A stretch of 5,449 nucleotides of DNA from SZAS-79 sp038329645 (GTDB lineage Bacteria > Pseudomonadota > Gammaproteobacteria > Burkholderiales > SG8-39), in the NCBI GenBank assembly GCA_038329645.1, contig JBBQNG010000285.1, positions 1 to 5,449 of the forward strand. The letters are read 5' to 3'. This document shows positions 1-5,449 of this stretch, piece by piece. The notes under the pieces are model-generated. The model ran no database searches. It worked only from the letters and a program-made list of their open reading frames with translations, and was not told the origin of the DNA. The position numbers were made by a program, and so were the translations under genes. Positions within the stretch are counted from its first letter, which is position 1, and each line of letters begins with the position of its first letter.

Positions 1-69
1 GCCATGCAGGATGTGGCTCGACCCATAGTAGGCGTGCAGCGCGCGCCCTTCCATCAGGTTGTCAGCCAT
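1..69 (-). CDS. livF: LivF-type ABC transporter ATPase, N-terminal 23 codons only (runs off left edge)
   Basis: An ATG at 69-67 opens a frame that stays open to the left edge. The visible 23 residues start MADNLMEGRALHAYYGSSHI. The segment LHAYYGSSHILHG is the A-loop region typical of LivF, the second ATPase of HAAT-family branched-chain amino acid importers; the YYG tyrosine normally stacks on the ATP adenine. Walker A and all later motifs lie outside the window. The start overlaps the stop of livG by 8 nt (ATGGCTGA), which suggests translational coupling. There is only a weak Shine-Dalgarno-like GGCGAG upstream. LivF would pair with LivG as the cytoplasmic ATPase heterodimer. The assignment rests on this short segment plus its position after livG, and is strong in that context. 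Confidence 0.9.
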   Translation of the reverse strand, partial: MADNLMEGRALHAYYGSSHILHG

Positions 70-814
70 GCGACTCGCCCAGGTAGGCTTCCTGCACCTC
101 AGAGTTGGCCCGGATCTCCGCTGGCGCCCCGCTCGCCAGTACGCGGCCATCCACCATCACGGTAAGCCGGTCGGCCAGCGCGAACACCGCATCCATGTCG
201 TGCTCGACCAGCAGGATCGCATGCGTCTGTACGAGCTTCCTGAGCAACGCCACCATCGAAGACGACTCCTCGGCGCCCATGCCGGCGAGAGGCTCGTCAA
301 GCAGCAGCAGCTTCGGCCGCGTCGCGAGGGTCATCGCGATCTCGAGTTGGCGCTGCTCGCCGTGTGAAAGCGCGCTTGCAGGACTCTGGGCACGCGATTC
401 GAGGCCCGCTGAGACAAGCGCCTCCATCGCAGCCTGGTTGACCTCCGTCATCCGCGCGGCCGGCCGCAAAAACTGCATCGAGGTCCTCTGCCGCGACTGC
501 GCCGCCAGGCGGCAGTTCTCGAATGCCGTAAACGAGAGGAACACGTTGGTCTTCTGGTAGCTGCGCCCCACGCCCAGGCGCGAGATCTGGTGCGCAGCCA
601 GCCCGGTGACATCGCGCCCGTCAATGGTCACGCTGCCGCTGGAGGGCGGCAGGTCCCCCGAGAGCATGTTGATGAGCGTGGACTTGCCGGCGCCGTTCGG
701 GCCGATGACCGCGTGCAGCTGCCCCATGCATGCCTCGAGGCTGACCTCGCTCACGGCCGCCAGGCCGCCGAAATGCCGGGTCAGCGATTGGGTTTCGAGG
801 ACGACCTCAGCCAT
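62..814 (-). CDS. livG: LivG-type ABC transporter ATP-binding protein
   Basis: This 250-residue cytoplasmic ATPase would energise import by the LivH/LivM pore together with LivF. All ATPase motifs are visible: Walker A GPNGAGKST (residues 38-46), Q-loop Gln87 (RSYQKTNVF), the LivG-style signature LSHGEQ (149-154) in place of LSGGQ, Walker B LLLLDEP with Asp173/Glu174, D-loop around 177-180, and the H-loop His205 in VEHDM. The C-terminal VMVDGRVLASGAPAEI segment is also typical of the family. Its length is normal (about 250-260). The ATG at 814-812 overlaps the livM stop by 8 nt, so the two are probably translationally coupled; the only upstream purine stretch is a weak GAGAAAG. The stop likewise overlaps the livF start by 8 nt. 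No key residue is missing. Transport class is secure; the substrate is not readable from an ATPase. Confidence 0.96.
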   Translation of the reverse strand: MAEVVLETQSLTRHFGGLAAVSEVSLEACMGQLHAVIGPNGAGKSTLINMLSGDLPPSSGSVTIDGRDVTGLAAHQISRLGVGRSYQKTNVFLSFTAFENCRLAAQSRQRTSMQFLRPAARMTEVNQAAMEALVSAGLESRAQSPASALSHGEQRQLEIAMTLATRPKLLLLDEPLAGMGAEESSSMVALLRKLVQTHAILLVEHDMDAVFALADRLTVMVDGRVLASGAPAEIRANSEVQEAYLGESHG

Positions 815-1796
815 GGGGCTTTCTCAGCCGCTTGAAGAGCGATGCGCCCAGGCCGAGCAATCCATTGGGTAGCAGGAGTGAGGACAGAACGATGAACAGG
901 CCCATCCAGAGTTGCCAGTGCTTGCCGAGGTCCACGTTACCGATCCTGGGCAGGCCCTGTAACCCGAGCTCGAGCAGCATCCATGCGGCGGCGCCGACGA
1001 TCGGTCCCGTGAGCGTGCCCATGCCGCCGAGGATCACCATCATCATCACCGCGCCCGACAGGTGCCATCCCATCATCTCTGGATTGACGACACCGAACTG
1101 GATCGACGACAAGTATCCGGCCACGCCCGCGATCGCGCCTGCGATCACGAAGGCAACCAGCTTGTAGCGCAATGTCGGGAATCCGAGGGACCGCATGCGC
1201 GCTTCGTTGGCCTTGATCCCCACCAGCACGCGGCCGAAAGGCGATGCGAGGATGACACGCAGCAGGATGTACATGAGCACGAACAGCACCAGCACGAGGT
1301 AGAAGATATGCACGAAGTTGTCGAGGTTGAATGGCTGCCACTCGCCGATCTTCGCCACCGGCCGCACGTCGATATAGATGCCGTCGTTGCCGCCGGCTAT
1401 CTTTGTATCGTGGAACAGGAAGAACAGCATCTGCGCGAACGCGAGCGTCACCATGATGAAATAGATGCCCTGCGTTCGCACCACGAAAAAGCCGATGACG
1501 AGCGCGAGCAGCGCGGACACGGCTATCGCGATCGGAAAGGACGTCCAGAAATTCGCCGCCTGGTACTGGGGAGTCAGCAAAGCCAGCGTATACGCGGCCG
1601 CGCCGTAGAAGGCCGCGTGGCCGAACGACACCAGCCCGGTGTAGCCGAGCAGGAGGTCGAGGCTCATCGCGAGGATCCCCATGATGAGCAGCTTGGCGAA
1701 GAACTGGACGTAGAACTTCTCGGCGAAGAAAGGCGTTGTCGCCAGCGCCAGCACGATGACCGCCAGCACGATCGCATTCGCGCGAGGGCTCGTCAC
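807..1796 (-). CDS. livM: LivM-type ABC transporter permease
   Basis: This 329-residue inner-membrane protein has many hydrophobic segments (for example around 8-24, 33-50, 88-106, 110-128, 163-184, 211-230, 245-275 and 296-315). Family hallmarks are the LLGYTGLVSFGHAAFYGAAAY stretch (about 49-69), GGNDGI (135-140), the cytoplasmic KANEARMRSLG loop (195-205) expected to contact the ATPases, and GGMGTLTGPIVGA (257-269). It would form the translocation pore with LivH. The length fits the short LivM type; E. coli LivM is longer at its N-terminus. The start is GTG at 1796-1794. It is the first start codon in this frame after the livH stop, because the livH TGA lies in the same frame and the 14 codons between contain no ATG, GTG or TTG. 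The start sits inside a 23-bp tandem repeat. The 3' end overlaps livG by 8 nt. Confidence 0.95.
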   Translation of the reverse strand: MTSPRANAIVLAVIVLALATTPFFAEKFYVQFFAKLLIMGILAMSLDLLLGYTGLVSFGHAAFYGAAAYTLALLTPQYQAANFWTSFPIAIAVSALLALVIGFFVVRTQGIYFIMVTLAFAQMLFFLFHDTKIAGGNDGIYIDVRPVAKIGEWQPFNLDNFVHIFYLVLVLFVLMYILLRVILASPFGRVLVGIKANEARMRSLGFPTLRYKLVAFVIAGAIAGVAGYLSSIQFGVVNPEMMGWHLSGAVMMMVILGGMGTLTGPIVGAAAWMLLELGLQGLPRIGNVDLGKHWQLWMGLFIVLSSLLLPNGLLGLGASLFKRLRKPHG

Positions 1797-1837
1797 GATC
1801 CCGCCCGCGGGGTAGTCACGATCCCGCCCGCGGGATA
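1792..1837. repeat. 23-bp tandem direct repeat in the livH-livM junction
   Basis: Two adjacent 23-bp units, 1792-1814 and 1815-1837, match at 22 of 23 positions (the difference is G at 1812 versus A at 1835). Each contains the palindrome CCCGCGGG (1804-1811 and 1827-1834). The unit at 1815-1837 also contains a perfect inverted repeat, ATCCCG-CCCG-CGGGAT (1821-1836), while the other copy (1798-1813) has one broken pair. The repeat fills the gap between livH and livM and includes the livM GTG start with its upstream context. Confidence 0.9.
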
Positions 1838-1838
1838 G

Positions 1839-2735
1839 TCAAAGCCGCTTCCCGAACAGGCCCTCTGGGCGCCACAGGAGGATGGCCGCCATCAGCACGT
1901 AGACGGTCATGCTCGAGAGCTCGGGCAGGAGCTTCACGCCATCGATCTCGAGCGTGACGACCTTACCGAAGGTATCGACCAGGCCGATGAGCAGCGAGGC
2001 GATCAGGGCGCCCTTCACCGAGCCCAGCCCGCCGATCACCACCACCACGAAGCAGATGATCAGCACCTGGTTGCCCATGCCGGGGAACACGGCCGACACG
2101 GGCGCCGCGATCATGCCGGCGAACGCCGCCAGCGCAAGCCCGGCCGCGAACACGATGCGGTAGACGATCTGGATGTTGATGCCGAGGGACTGCACCATCT
2201 CGCGGTTGGACGCCCCGGCGCGAATCATCATGCCCAGGCGCGTGCGCTGGATGACCCAGTACATGAGCATGGCCACAACCAGGCACACCGCCGAAATCCA
2301 CAGGCGGTAGACCGGGTAGGACTGGTTTTCGGTGAGCGGGATCGAGGCCGAAAGGATCTGCGGCACGTTCACGCCGCGCACATCGTCGCCCCAGATCACG
2401 CTGCGCAGCTCCTCGAAGACGAGGATCAGCCCGTAAGTGAGCAGCACCTGGTAGAGGTGGTCGCGATTGTAGAGCCAGCGGATGACCAGCCACTCGAGCA
2501 GCATGCCGATCAGCACCGAAATCACGATCCCGGCGGGCAACGCGAGCCAGAAATTGCCGATCGCACCCGTGAGCGACCACGCGAGATAGGCGCCGATCAT
2601 GTAGAAGCTGCCGTGGGCGATGTTGATGATGCCCATGATGCCGAAGACCAGCGACAGGCCCGACGACACAAGGAACAGCAGCAGGCCGTACTGGACCCCG
2701 TTGAGGAGCTGGATGAGGAAGGTCGCGAGCTCCAC
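1839..2735 (-). CDS. livH: LivH-type ABC transporter permease
   Basis: This 298-residue integral membrane permease is the partner of LivM in a HAAT-family importer. Hallmarks are the opening FLIQLLNGVQYGLLLFLVSS, then FGIMGIINIAHGSFYMIGAY (31-50, the conserved GxxNxAHG-type motif), the cytoplasmic loop IRAGASNREMVQSLGIN (171-187), VIGGLGSVKGALIASLLIG (233-251) and the C-terminal LLWRPEGLFGKR (286-297). Roughly eight hydrophobic segments are visible. The length is close to the usual 290-308. The start is GTG at 2735-2733, preceded by AAGGGCGAGGTA with a usable GAGG Shine-Dalgarno; LivH proteins usually begin at this point relative to the FLIQLLNG motif. It lies 34 bp after the binding-protein gene and 42 bp before livM, in one operon. 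Nothing in it is broken. Confidence 0.95.
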   Translation of the reverse strand: MELATFLIQLLNGVQYGLLLFLVSSGLSLVFGIMGIINIAHGSFYMIGAYLAWSLTGAIGNFWLALPAGIVISVLIGMLLEWLVIRWLYNRDHLYQVLLTYGLILVFEELRSVIWGDDVRGVNVPQILSASIPLTENQSYPVYRLWISAVCLVVAMLMYWVIQRTRLGMMIRAGASNREMVQSLGINIQIVYRIVFAAGLALAAFAGMIAAPVSAVFPGMGNQVLIICFVVVVIGGLGSVKGALIASLLIGLVDTFGKVVTLEIDGVKLLPELSSMTVYVLMAAILLWRPEGLFGKRL

Positions 2736-2769
2736 TACCTCGCCCTTCTCGAAATCACCAACCCTCGCG

Positions 2770-3960
2770 TTACATTTTGCAAGCGGCCATCATCGCTGGA
2801 TCGTCATCGAGTGCTTTTACCGCAATCCCAACCACGCGGTTCTCGTTGCCGACGACTTTGCGCAGGTAGTGGTCGTGGATCGGGTTGTGTGCCTTGGACA
2901 GGCGCATCGGGCCGCGCGGGCTGTCGATCTTGGCGTTTTCCATGGCCTTTATGAGATCGGCCTTGCGCCCGAAGTCGCCCTTGACCGCTTTCATGGCACC
3001 ATCGAGCAGCAGACCCGAGTCGTATCCCGCAACGGCATAGACGTCCGGCTGCAGCTTGAATGTCTTTGCATAGGCCAGGCGGAAGGCCTTGTTCTTGGGC
3101 GTCTCCAGCCCGTCGCCGTAGTGCAGCGCCGTCTCCACCCCCTCGGCCGCGCCGCCAATGGCTTCAAGCACGCCCTCGGTCAGGAAACCCGGTCCCACGA
3201 GCGGGATGGACTTCATCAGGCCGGCCTGGTTGTAATCCTTGCAGAACTTGCCCGCGCCCCCGCCCGCGAAGAACGCGAACACCGAATCGGGCTTGAGCGA
3301 GGCGATCTCCGTGAGCAGCGCCTGGAACTCCACGTTGGGAAACGGCAGCCACAACTCCTTGACGATCTTGCCGCTGCCCTTGAGGTACGCGTCCTTGAAG
3401 CCCTTCACGAACTCTTCGCCCGCGGCGTAGCGCCAGGCGATGGTCGCCATGTTCTTCACCGCGGCGCGCTTGGCCATCACCACACCCATCGCGTAGCCCG
3501 ACTGCCAGTTCGAGAACGAAGTGCGGAAAATGTTCGGCGCGCACAGCGCCCCGGTCGCCGGGCCAAACCCGGCGTTGGGGATGATGTGCAGCACCCCCGA
3601 TTCCTTGGTGACGCGGATCATCCCGGCCGCGACCCCCGAGTGCACCGTGCCGAGCACGAGGTCCACCTTGTCGCGCGTCACCAGGCGGTTGACGTTGTCG
3701 GTCGCCTTGGAAGGCTCGGACTCGTCGTCGACCTTGACGAACTCGATCTCGCGCCCGCCAAATTTGCCGCCCGCCTCCTGCAGCGCGAGCCGGAAGCCGT
3801 TCTCGATCGCGATGCCCGGCTGCGCAAACGCACCGGTGTAGGGCAGCATCAGCCCGATTTTCATCTTCGCGCCCTGCGCGCGGGCGATGGACGGGAAGCC
3901 GGCAATGCCTGCGGCGGCGGCGCCCGCCTTCAGGAACGTCCTGCGGTCTATTTTTTTCAT
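2770..3960 (-). CDS. Tat-exported periplasmic substrate-binding protein of a Liv-type ABC importer
   Basis: This 396-residue protein of the type-1 periplasmic binding fold (Peripla_BP_6 / LivK-like) would capture the ligand and deliver it to LivH/LivM. Residues 1-28 form a twin-arginine signal: DRRTFLK (5-11), an Ala/Gly-rich hydrophobic stretch (12-25), and an ARA cleavage site with predicted cleavage after Ala28. The mature part opens with MKIGLMLPYTGAFAQPG (33-49), the usual first strand and ligand loop. LVLGTVHSGV (102-111) and the RTSFSNWQSGYAMG region (146-159) correspond to ligand-facing segments of the family. YAAGEEFVKGFKDAY (178-192) is the conserved helix. The ATG at 3960 has a strong Shine-Dalgarno (GAGGAGAGG) just upstream. 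It is the first gene of the operon. Members of this family bind amino acids, amides, urea or aromatic acids. The neighbouring oxygenase favours an aromatic acid, but that is inference, so I give no symbol. Confidence 0.94.
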   Translation of the reverse strand: MKKIDRRTFLKAGAAAAGIAGFPSIARAQGAKMKIGLMLPYTGAFAQPGIAIENGFRLALQEAGGKFGGREIEFVKVDDESEPSKATDNVNRLVTRDKVDLVLGTVHSGVAAGMIRVTKESGVLHIIPNAGFGPATGALCAPNIFRTSFSNWQSGYAMGVVMAKRAAVKNMATIAWRYAAGEEFVKGFKDAYLKGSGKIVKELWLPFPNVEFQALLTEIASLKPDSVFAFFAGGGAGKFCKDYNQAGLMKSIPLVGPGFLTEGVLEAIGGAAEGVETALHYGDGLETPKNKAFRLAYAKTFKLQPDVYAVAGYDSGLLLDGAMKAVKGDFGRKADLIKAMENAKIDSPRGPMRLSKAHNPIHDHYLRKVVGNENRVVGIAVKALDDDPAMMAACKM

Positions 3961-3961
3961 T

Positions 3962-3971
3962 TCCTCTCCTC
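3962..3971 (-). promoter_or_regulatory. Strong Shine-Dalgarno of the binding-protein gene
   Basis: The minus strand reads CGAGGAGAGGAAATG into the start codon at 3960-3958. The purine-rich GAGGAGAGG is the best ribosome binding site in the transporter operon. It fixes this ATG as the start and fits the usual need for binding protein in excess over the membrane components. Confidence 0.8.
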
Positions 3972-3999
3972 GCCTGCTGTGGTTTCTTTTGGCCGCCGA

Positions 4000-4028
4000 A
4001 GGATGCCGAACCCTCCCTGCCGAGTCAA
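4000..4028 (-). promoter_or_regulatory. Candidate sigma70 promoter of the transporter operon
   Basis: Read on the minus strand, TTGACT (complement of 4028-4023, five of six matches to TTGACA) is followed after 17 nt by CATCCT (complement of 4005-4000, three of six matches to TATAAT). Transcription would start near 3993 and leave a leader of about 30 nt before the binding-protein ATG at 3960. The -35 match and ideal spacing support it; the poor -10 box suggests either weak basal activity or dependence on an activator. I found no comparably good promoter for the oxygenase gene on the plus strand. Confidence 0.4.
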
Positions 4029-4094
4029 CCCGCGGGACCCGGAACCGGCGGATGCAGTAAAGTTCACCCTCAACGCATTGGCAGCGAGAAATCG

Positions 4095-5449
4095 ATGATC
4101 AGCGCCGAGCAGAACGAACTCATGACACGCGGCGGTCCGGACACCCCCGGCGGCAAGCTGCTGCGCAACTACTGGCAGCCGGTCGCGCTGGTGGAGGAGC
4201 TCGAAGGCAAGCGCCCGGTCAAGCCGGTCAAGCTGCTCGGCCAGGACCTGGTCCTGTTCAGGGACGAAAACGGCAGCTACGGCCTGCTCGACCGCGATTG
4301 CCCGCACCGCGGCGCGGATCTCGCTTTCGGCAGGATCGAGGATGGCGGTCTGCGCTGCGCGTTCCATGGCTGGCTGTTCGACGTGCACGGCCAGTGTCTG
4401 CAAACGCCTGCCGAGCCCGAGGGCAGCAAGCTCTCCCAGCGCATCAGGCAGAAGTCGTATCCGGTGGTGGAAAAGAGCGGGATCCTGTTCGCGTGGCTCG
4501 GCGACGCATCCCAGCCCACAGCGCCCGCGGCGTTCCCGCATTTCGACTGCTTTGTCGCTCCGGGCACGCACACCTTCGCGTTCAAGGGGTTCCTCGAATG
4601 CAACTGGCTGCAGGCGCTTGAAGTCGGCATCGACCCGGCACACGCCTCCTACCTGCATCGCTTCTTCGAAGACGAGGACACCTCCGGCGGATATGGCAGG
4701 CAGTTCCGCGGCAGCTCGGCGGATTCCGACATGCCGATCACCAAGGTGTTGCGCGAGTTCGACCGACCGGAGATCGAGGTCGAGAAAACCCCCTACGGGA
4801 TGCGGCTGATCGCCGTGCGCAGGATCAACGCCGCCGACACCCATGTGCGCGTGACCAACCTGGTGTTCCCGCAGGCTTTCGTGATCCCGATGAGCGCGGA
4901 GATGACGATATCGCAGTGGCACGTGCCGGTGGACGACACGCATTGCTACTGGTACGCGATATTCACGAGCTTTACCGGCCCGGTCGACAAGCAGGAGATG
5001 CGCGACCAGCGTCTCCAGTTGTACACGCTGCCCGACTACAAGCCGCGTCTGAACAAGTCCAACAACTACGGCTTCGACGCGCACCAGCAGCGCACCTCGA
5101 CCTACACGGGCATGGGGCACGACATCAACGTGCACGACCAGTGGGCTGTCGAGTCGCCGGGACCAGTCCAGGACCGCACGCGCGAGCACCTCGGCACCAC
5201 CGACAAGGGCGTCATCACGTACCGCAAGATCCTGGTCGATGCGATCGAAAAGAATGCCGCCGGCGAAAAGCCGCTCATGGTGCTCGACGAAGCGGCCGCC
5301 CGGGCGCTCACCGGCCCGCCCTCGATCGACGGCATCGGCCCCACCGCCGCCTGGAACGACTACTGGCAGGAGGCGGACATGAAGCGCCGCCGCGCTTCGG
5401 ACTGGGCTCGCGCCGAGCTCGTAAAAACGCGAGCCAAGGAGCACGCATG
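4095..5449 (+). CDS. Rieske non-heme iron oxygenase alpha subunit, phthalate 4,5-dioxygenase-like (stop just beyond right edge)
   Basis: The frame from ATG 4095 gives 451 codons, then TG at the window edge, so a TGA stop is expected at 5448-5450. The Rieske domain (about 26-135) holds the [2Fe-2S] ligands in C69-x-H71-x16-C88-x2-H91 (CPHRGADL and CAFHGW). The catalytic domain carries the mononuclear-iron motif D180-x2-H183-x4-H188 in EVGIDPAHASYLH. Asp180 is the expected bridge passing electrons between subunits, and Asp360 in VQDRTREHLG is the likely third iron ligand. INVHDQWAVES (344-354) and the overall layout resemble phthalate 4,5-dioxygenase and related LigX-type enzymes, which act as alpha-only oligomers with a separate reductase. 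Length is normal for that group. The start fits the family opening (SAEQNELMTR), with a weak GAGA-type Shine-Dalgarno. The substrate could be phthalate or another aromatic acid or ether; the exact reaction is uncertain. Confidence 0.95.
   Translation, partial: MISAEQNELMTRGGPDTPGGKLLRNYWQPVALVEELEGKRPVKPVKLLGQDLVLFRDENGSYGLLDRDCPHRGADLAFGRIEDGGLRCAFHGWLFDVHGQCLQTPAEPEGSKLSQRIRQKSYPVVEKSGILFAWLGDASQPTAPAAFPHFDCFVAPGTHTFAFKGFLECNWLQALEVGIDPAHASYLHRFFEDEDTSGGYGRQFRGSSADSDMPITKVLREFDRPEIEVEKTPYGMRLIAVRRINAADTHVRVTNLVFPQAFVIPMSAEMTISQWHVPVDDTHCYWYAIFTSFTGPVDKQEMRDQRLQLYTLPDYKPRLNKSNNYGFDAHQQRTSTYTGMGHDINVHDQWAVESPGPVQDRTREHLGTTDKGVITYRKILVDAIEKNAAGEKPLMVLDEAAARALTGPPSIDGIGPTAAWNDYWQEADMKRRRASDWARAELVKTRAKEHA
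5436..5441 (+). promoter_or_regulatory. Shine-Dalgarno for a gene starting at the ATG at 5447-5449
   Basis: AAGGAG lies 5 nt before the ATG that ends the window. The same ATG overlaps the final TG of the oxygenase frame. If the next base is A, the junction is a classical ATGA stop/start overlap. A near-perfect ribosome binding site at this exact spacing, inside the oxygenase C-terminus, strongly suggests that a downstream co-transcribed and translationally coupled gene begins here. Its identity is outside the window. Confidence 0.7.

Larger units (their letters stand above)
3961..4094. other. 134-bp divergent intergenic region between transporter operon and oxygenase
   Basis: This is the only sizeable non-coding stretch. 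It separates two oppositely transcribed units and must hold both promoters and any shared operator. Visible elements are the minus-strand promoter candidate (4000-4028), a palindrome CCCGCGGG (4029-4036) abutting its -35 box, two direct copies of GCCGAA (3995-4000 and 4005-4010) offset by 10 bp around the -10 box, and GTT-N7-AAC (4062-4074) about 20 nt before the oxygenase start. No regulator gene is present in the window. Which of these elements, if any, is an operator cannot be told from one sequence. Confidence 0.6.

Noticed and set aside
353..370. LivG signature is LSHGEQ rather than LSGGQ
   Set aside because: LSHGEQ is the ordinary signature in LivG ATPases, so this is not a defective ATPase.
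1792..1837. CRISPR-like or mobile-element repeat
   Set aside because: There are only two directly abutting copies, with no spacers, transposase or target-site signature. A local slippage duplication explains it.
1062..1838. A 258-codon plus-strand frame antisense to livM
   Set aside because: The product is almost wholly His/Arg/Glu/Gln-rich, as expected when membrane-protein codons are read in reverse. No domain is visible.
2736..2769. Possible terminator or attenuator between the binding-protein gene and livH
   Set aside because: The 34-bp gap has no convincing stem followed by a T-run on the minus strand, so I see no support for a terminator.
4035..4063. Possible sigma70 or sigma54 promoter for the oxygenase
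   Set aside because: TAAAGT at 4058-4063 is a fair -10 match but has no -35 at the right distance. The TTGGCA near 4078 lacks the second sigma54 element (no GC at the required spacing).
2620..4098. A 492-codon open frame on the plus strand, antisense to the binding protein and part of livH
   Set aside because: Its composition is typical of a shadow frame (Arg/His/Ala/Leu rich, no motif). It crosses two well-supported genes and the divergent promoter region.
3957..5444. A 495-codon open frame on the minus strand, antisense to the oxygenase
   Set aside because: It mirrors the oxygenase frame in GC-rich DNA. The translation is rich in Arg, His, Val and Ala without any recognisable motif, whereas the plus frame carries complete Rieske and iron motifs.

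Overview
The window is a compact catabolic/transport locus from a high-GC Gram-negative bacterium, most likely a proteobacterium of the Burkholderiales type (Ramlibacter/Variovorax/Polaromonas-like). This placement rests on the strong G/C preference at third codon positions, the twin-arginine leader on a periplasmic binding protein, and the family resemblance of the genes. The taxonomic guess is an inference, not a measurement.

Left part (positions 1-3960, minus strand): a complete branched-chain-amino-acid/amide-type (HAAT, Liv-type) ABC importer in the classical order, read right to left. It consists of a Tat-exported periplasmic binding protein (3960-2770), permease LivH (2735-1839), permease LivM (1796-807), ATPase LivG (814-62) and the first 23 codons of ATPase LivF (69 to the left edge). 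Gaps are 34 bp, 42 bp, then two 8-bp overlaps, so this is almost certainly one operon. A plausible sigma70-type promoter lies at 4000-4028 and a strong Shine-Dalgarno sequence precedes the first gene.

Right part (4095 to the right edge, plus strand): a Rieske non-heme iron oxygenase alpha subunit of the phthalate 4,5-dioxygenase-like family. All visible iron-sulfur and mononuclear-iron ligands are intact. The last visible codon is followed by TG at the window edge, in a context that strongly implies an ATGA stop/start overlap with a further gene.

The transporter and oxygenase are divergent and share a 134-bp intergenic region (3961-4094). The simplest joint reading is uptake of an aromatic carboxylic acid by the ABC importer and attack on it (ring dihydroxylation or O-demethylation) by the oxygenase, with electrons from a reductase that may be encoded downstream. 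The substrate cannot be read from the sequence.

I do not see a clearly new biological system here. The most unusual local structure is a 23-bp tandem duplication in the livH-livM junction. It duplicates the livM GTG start with its upstream context and creates an eight-codon upstream mini-ORF that ends in a GTGA overlap with livM.
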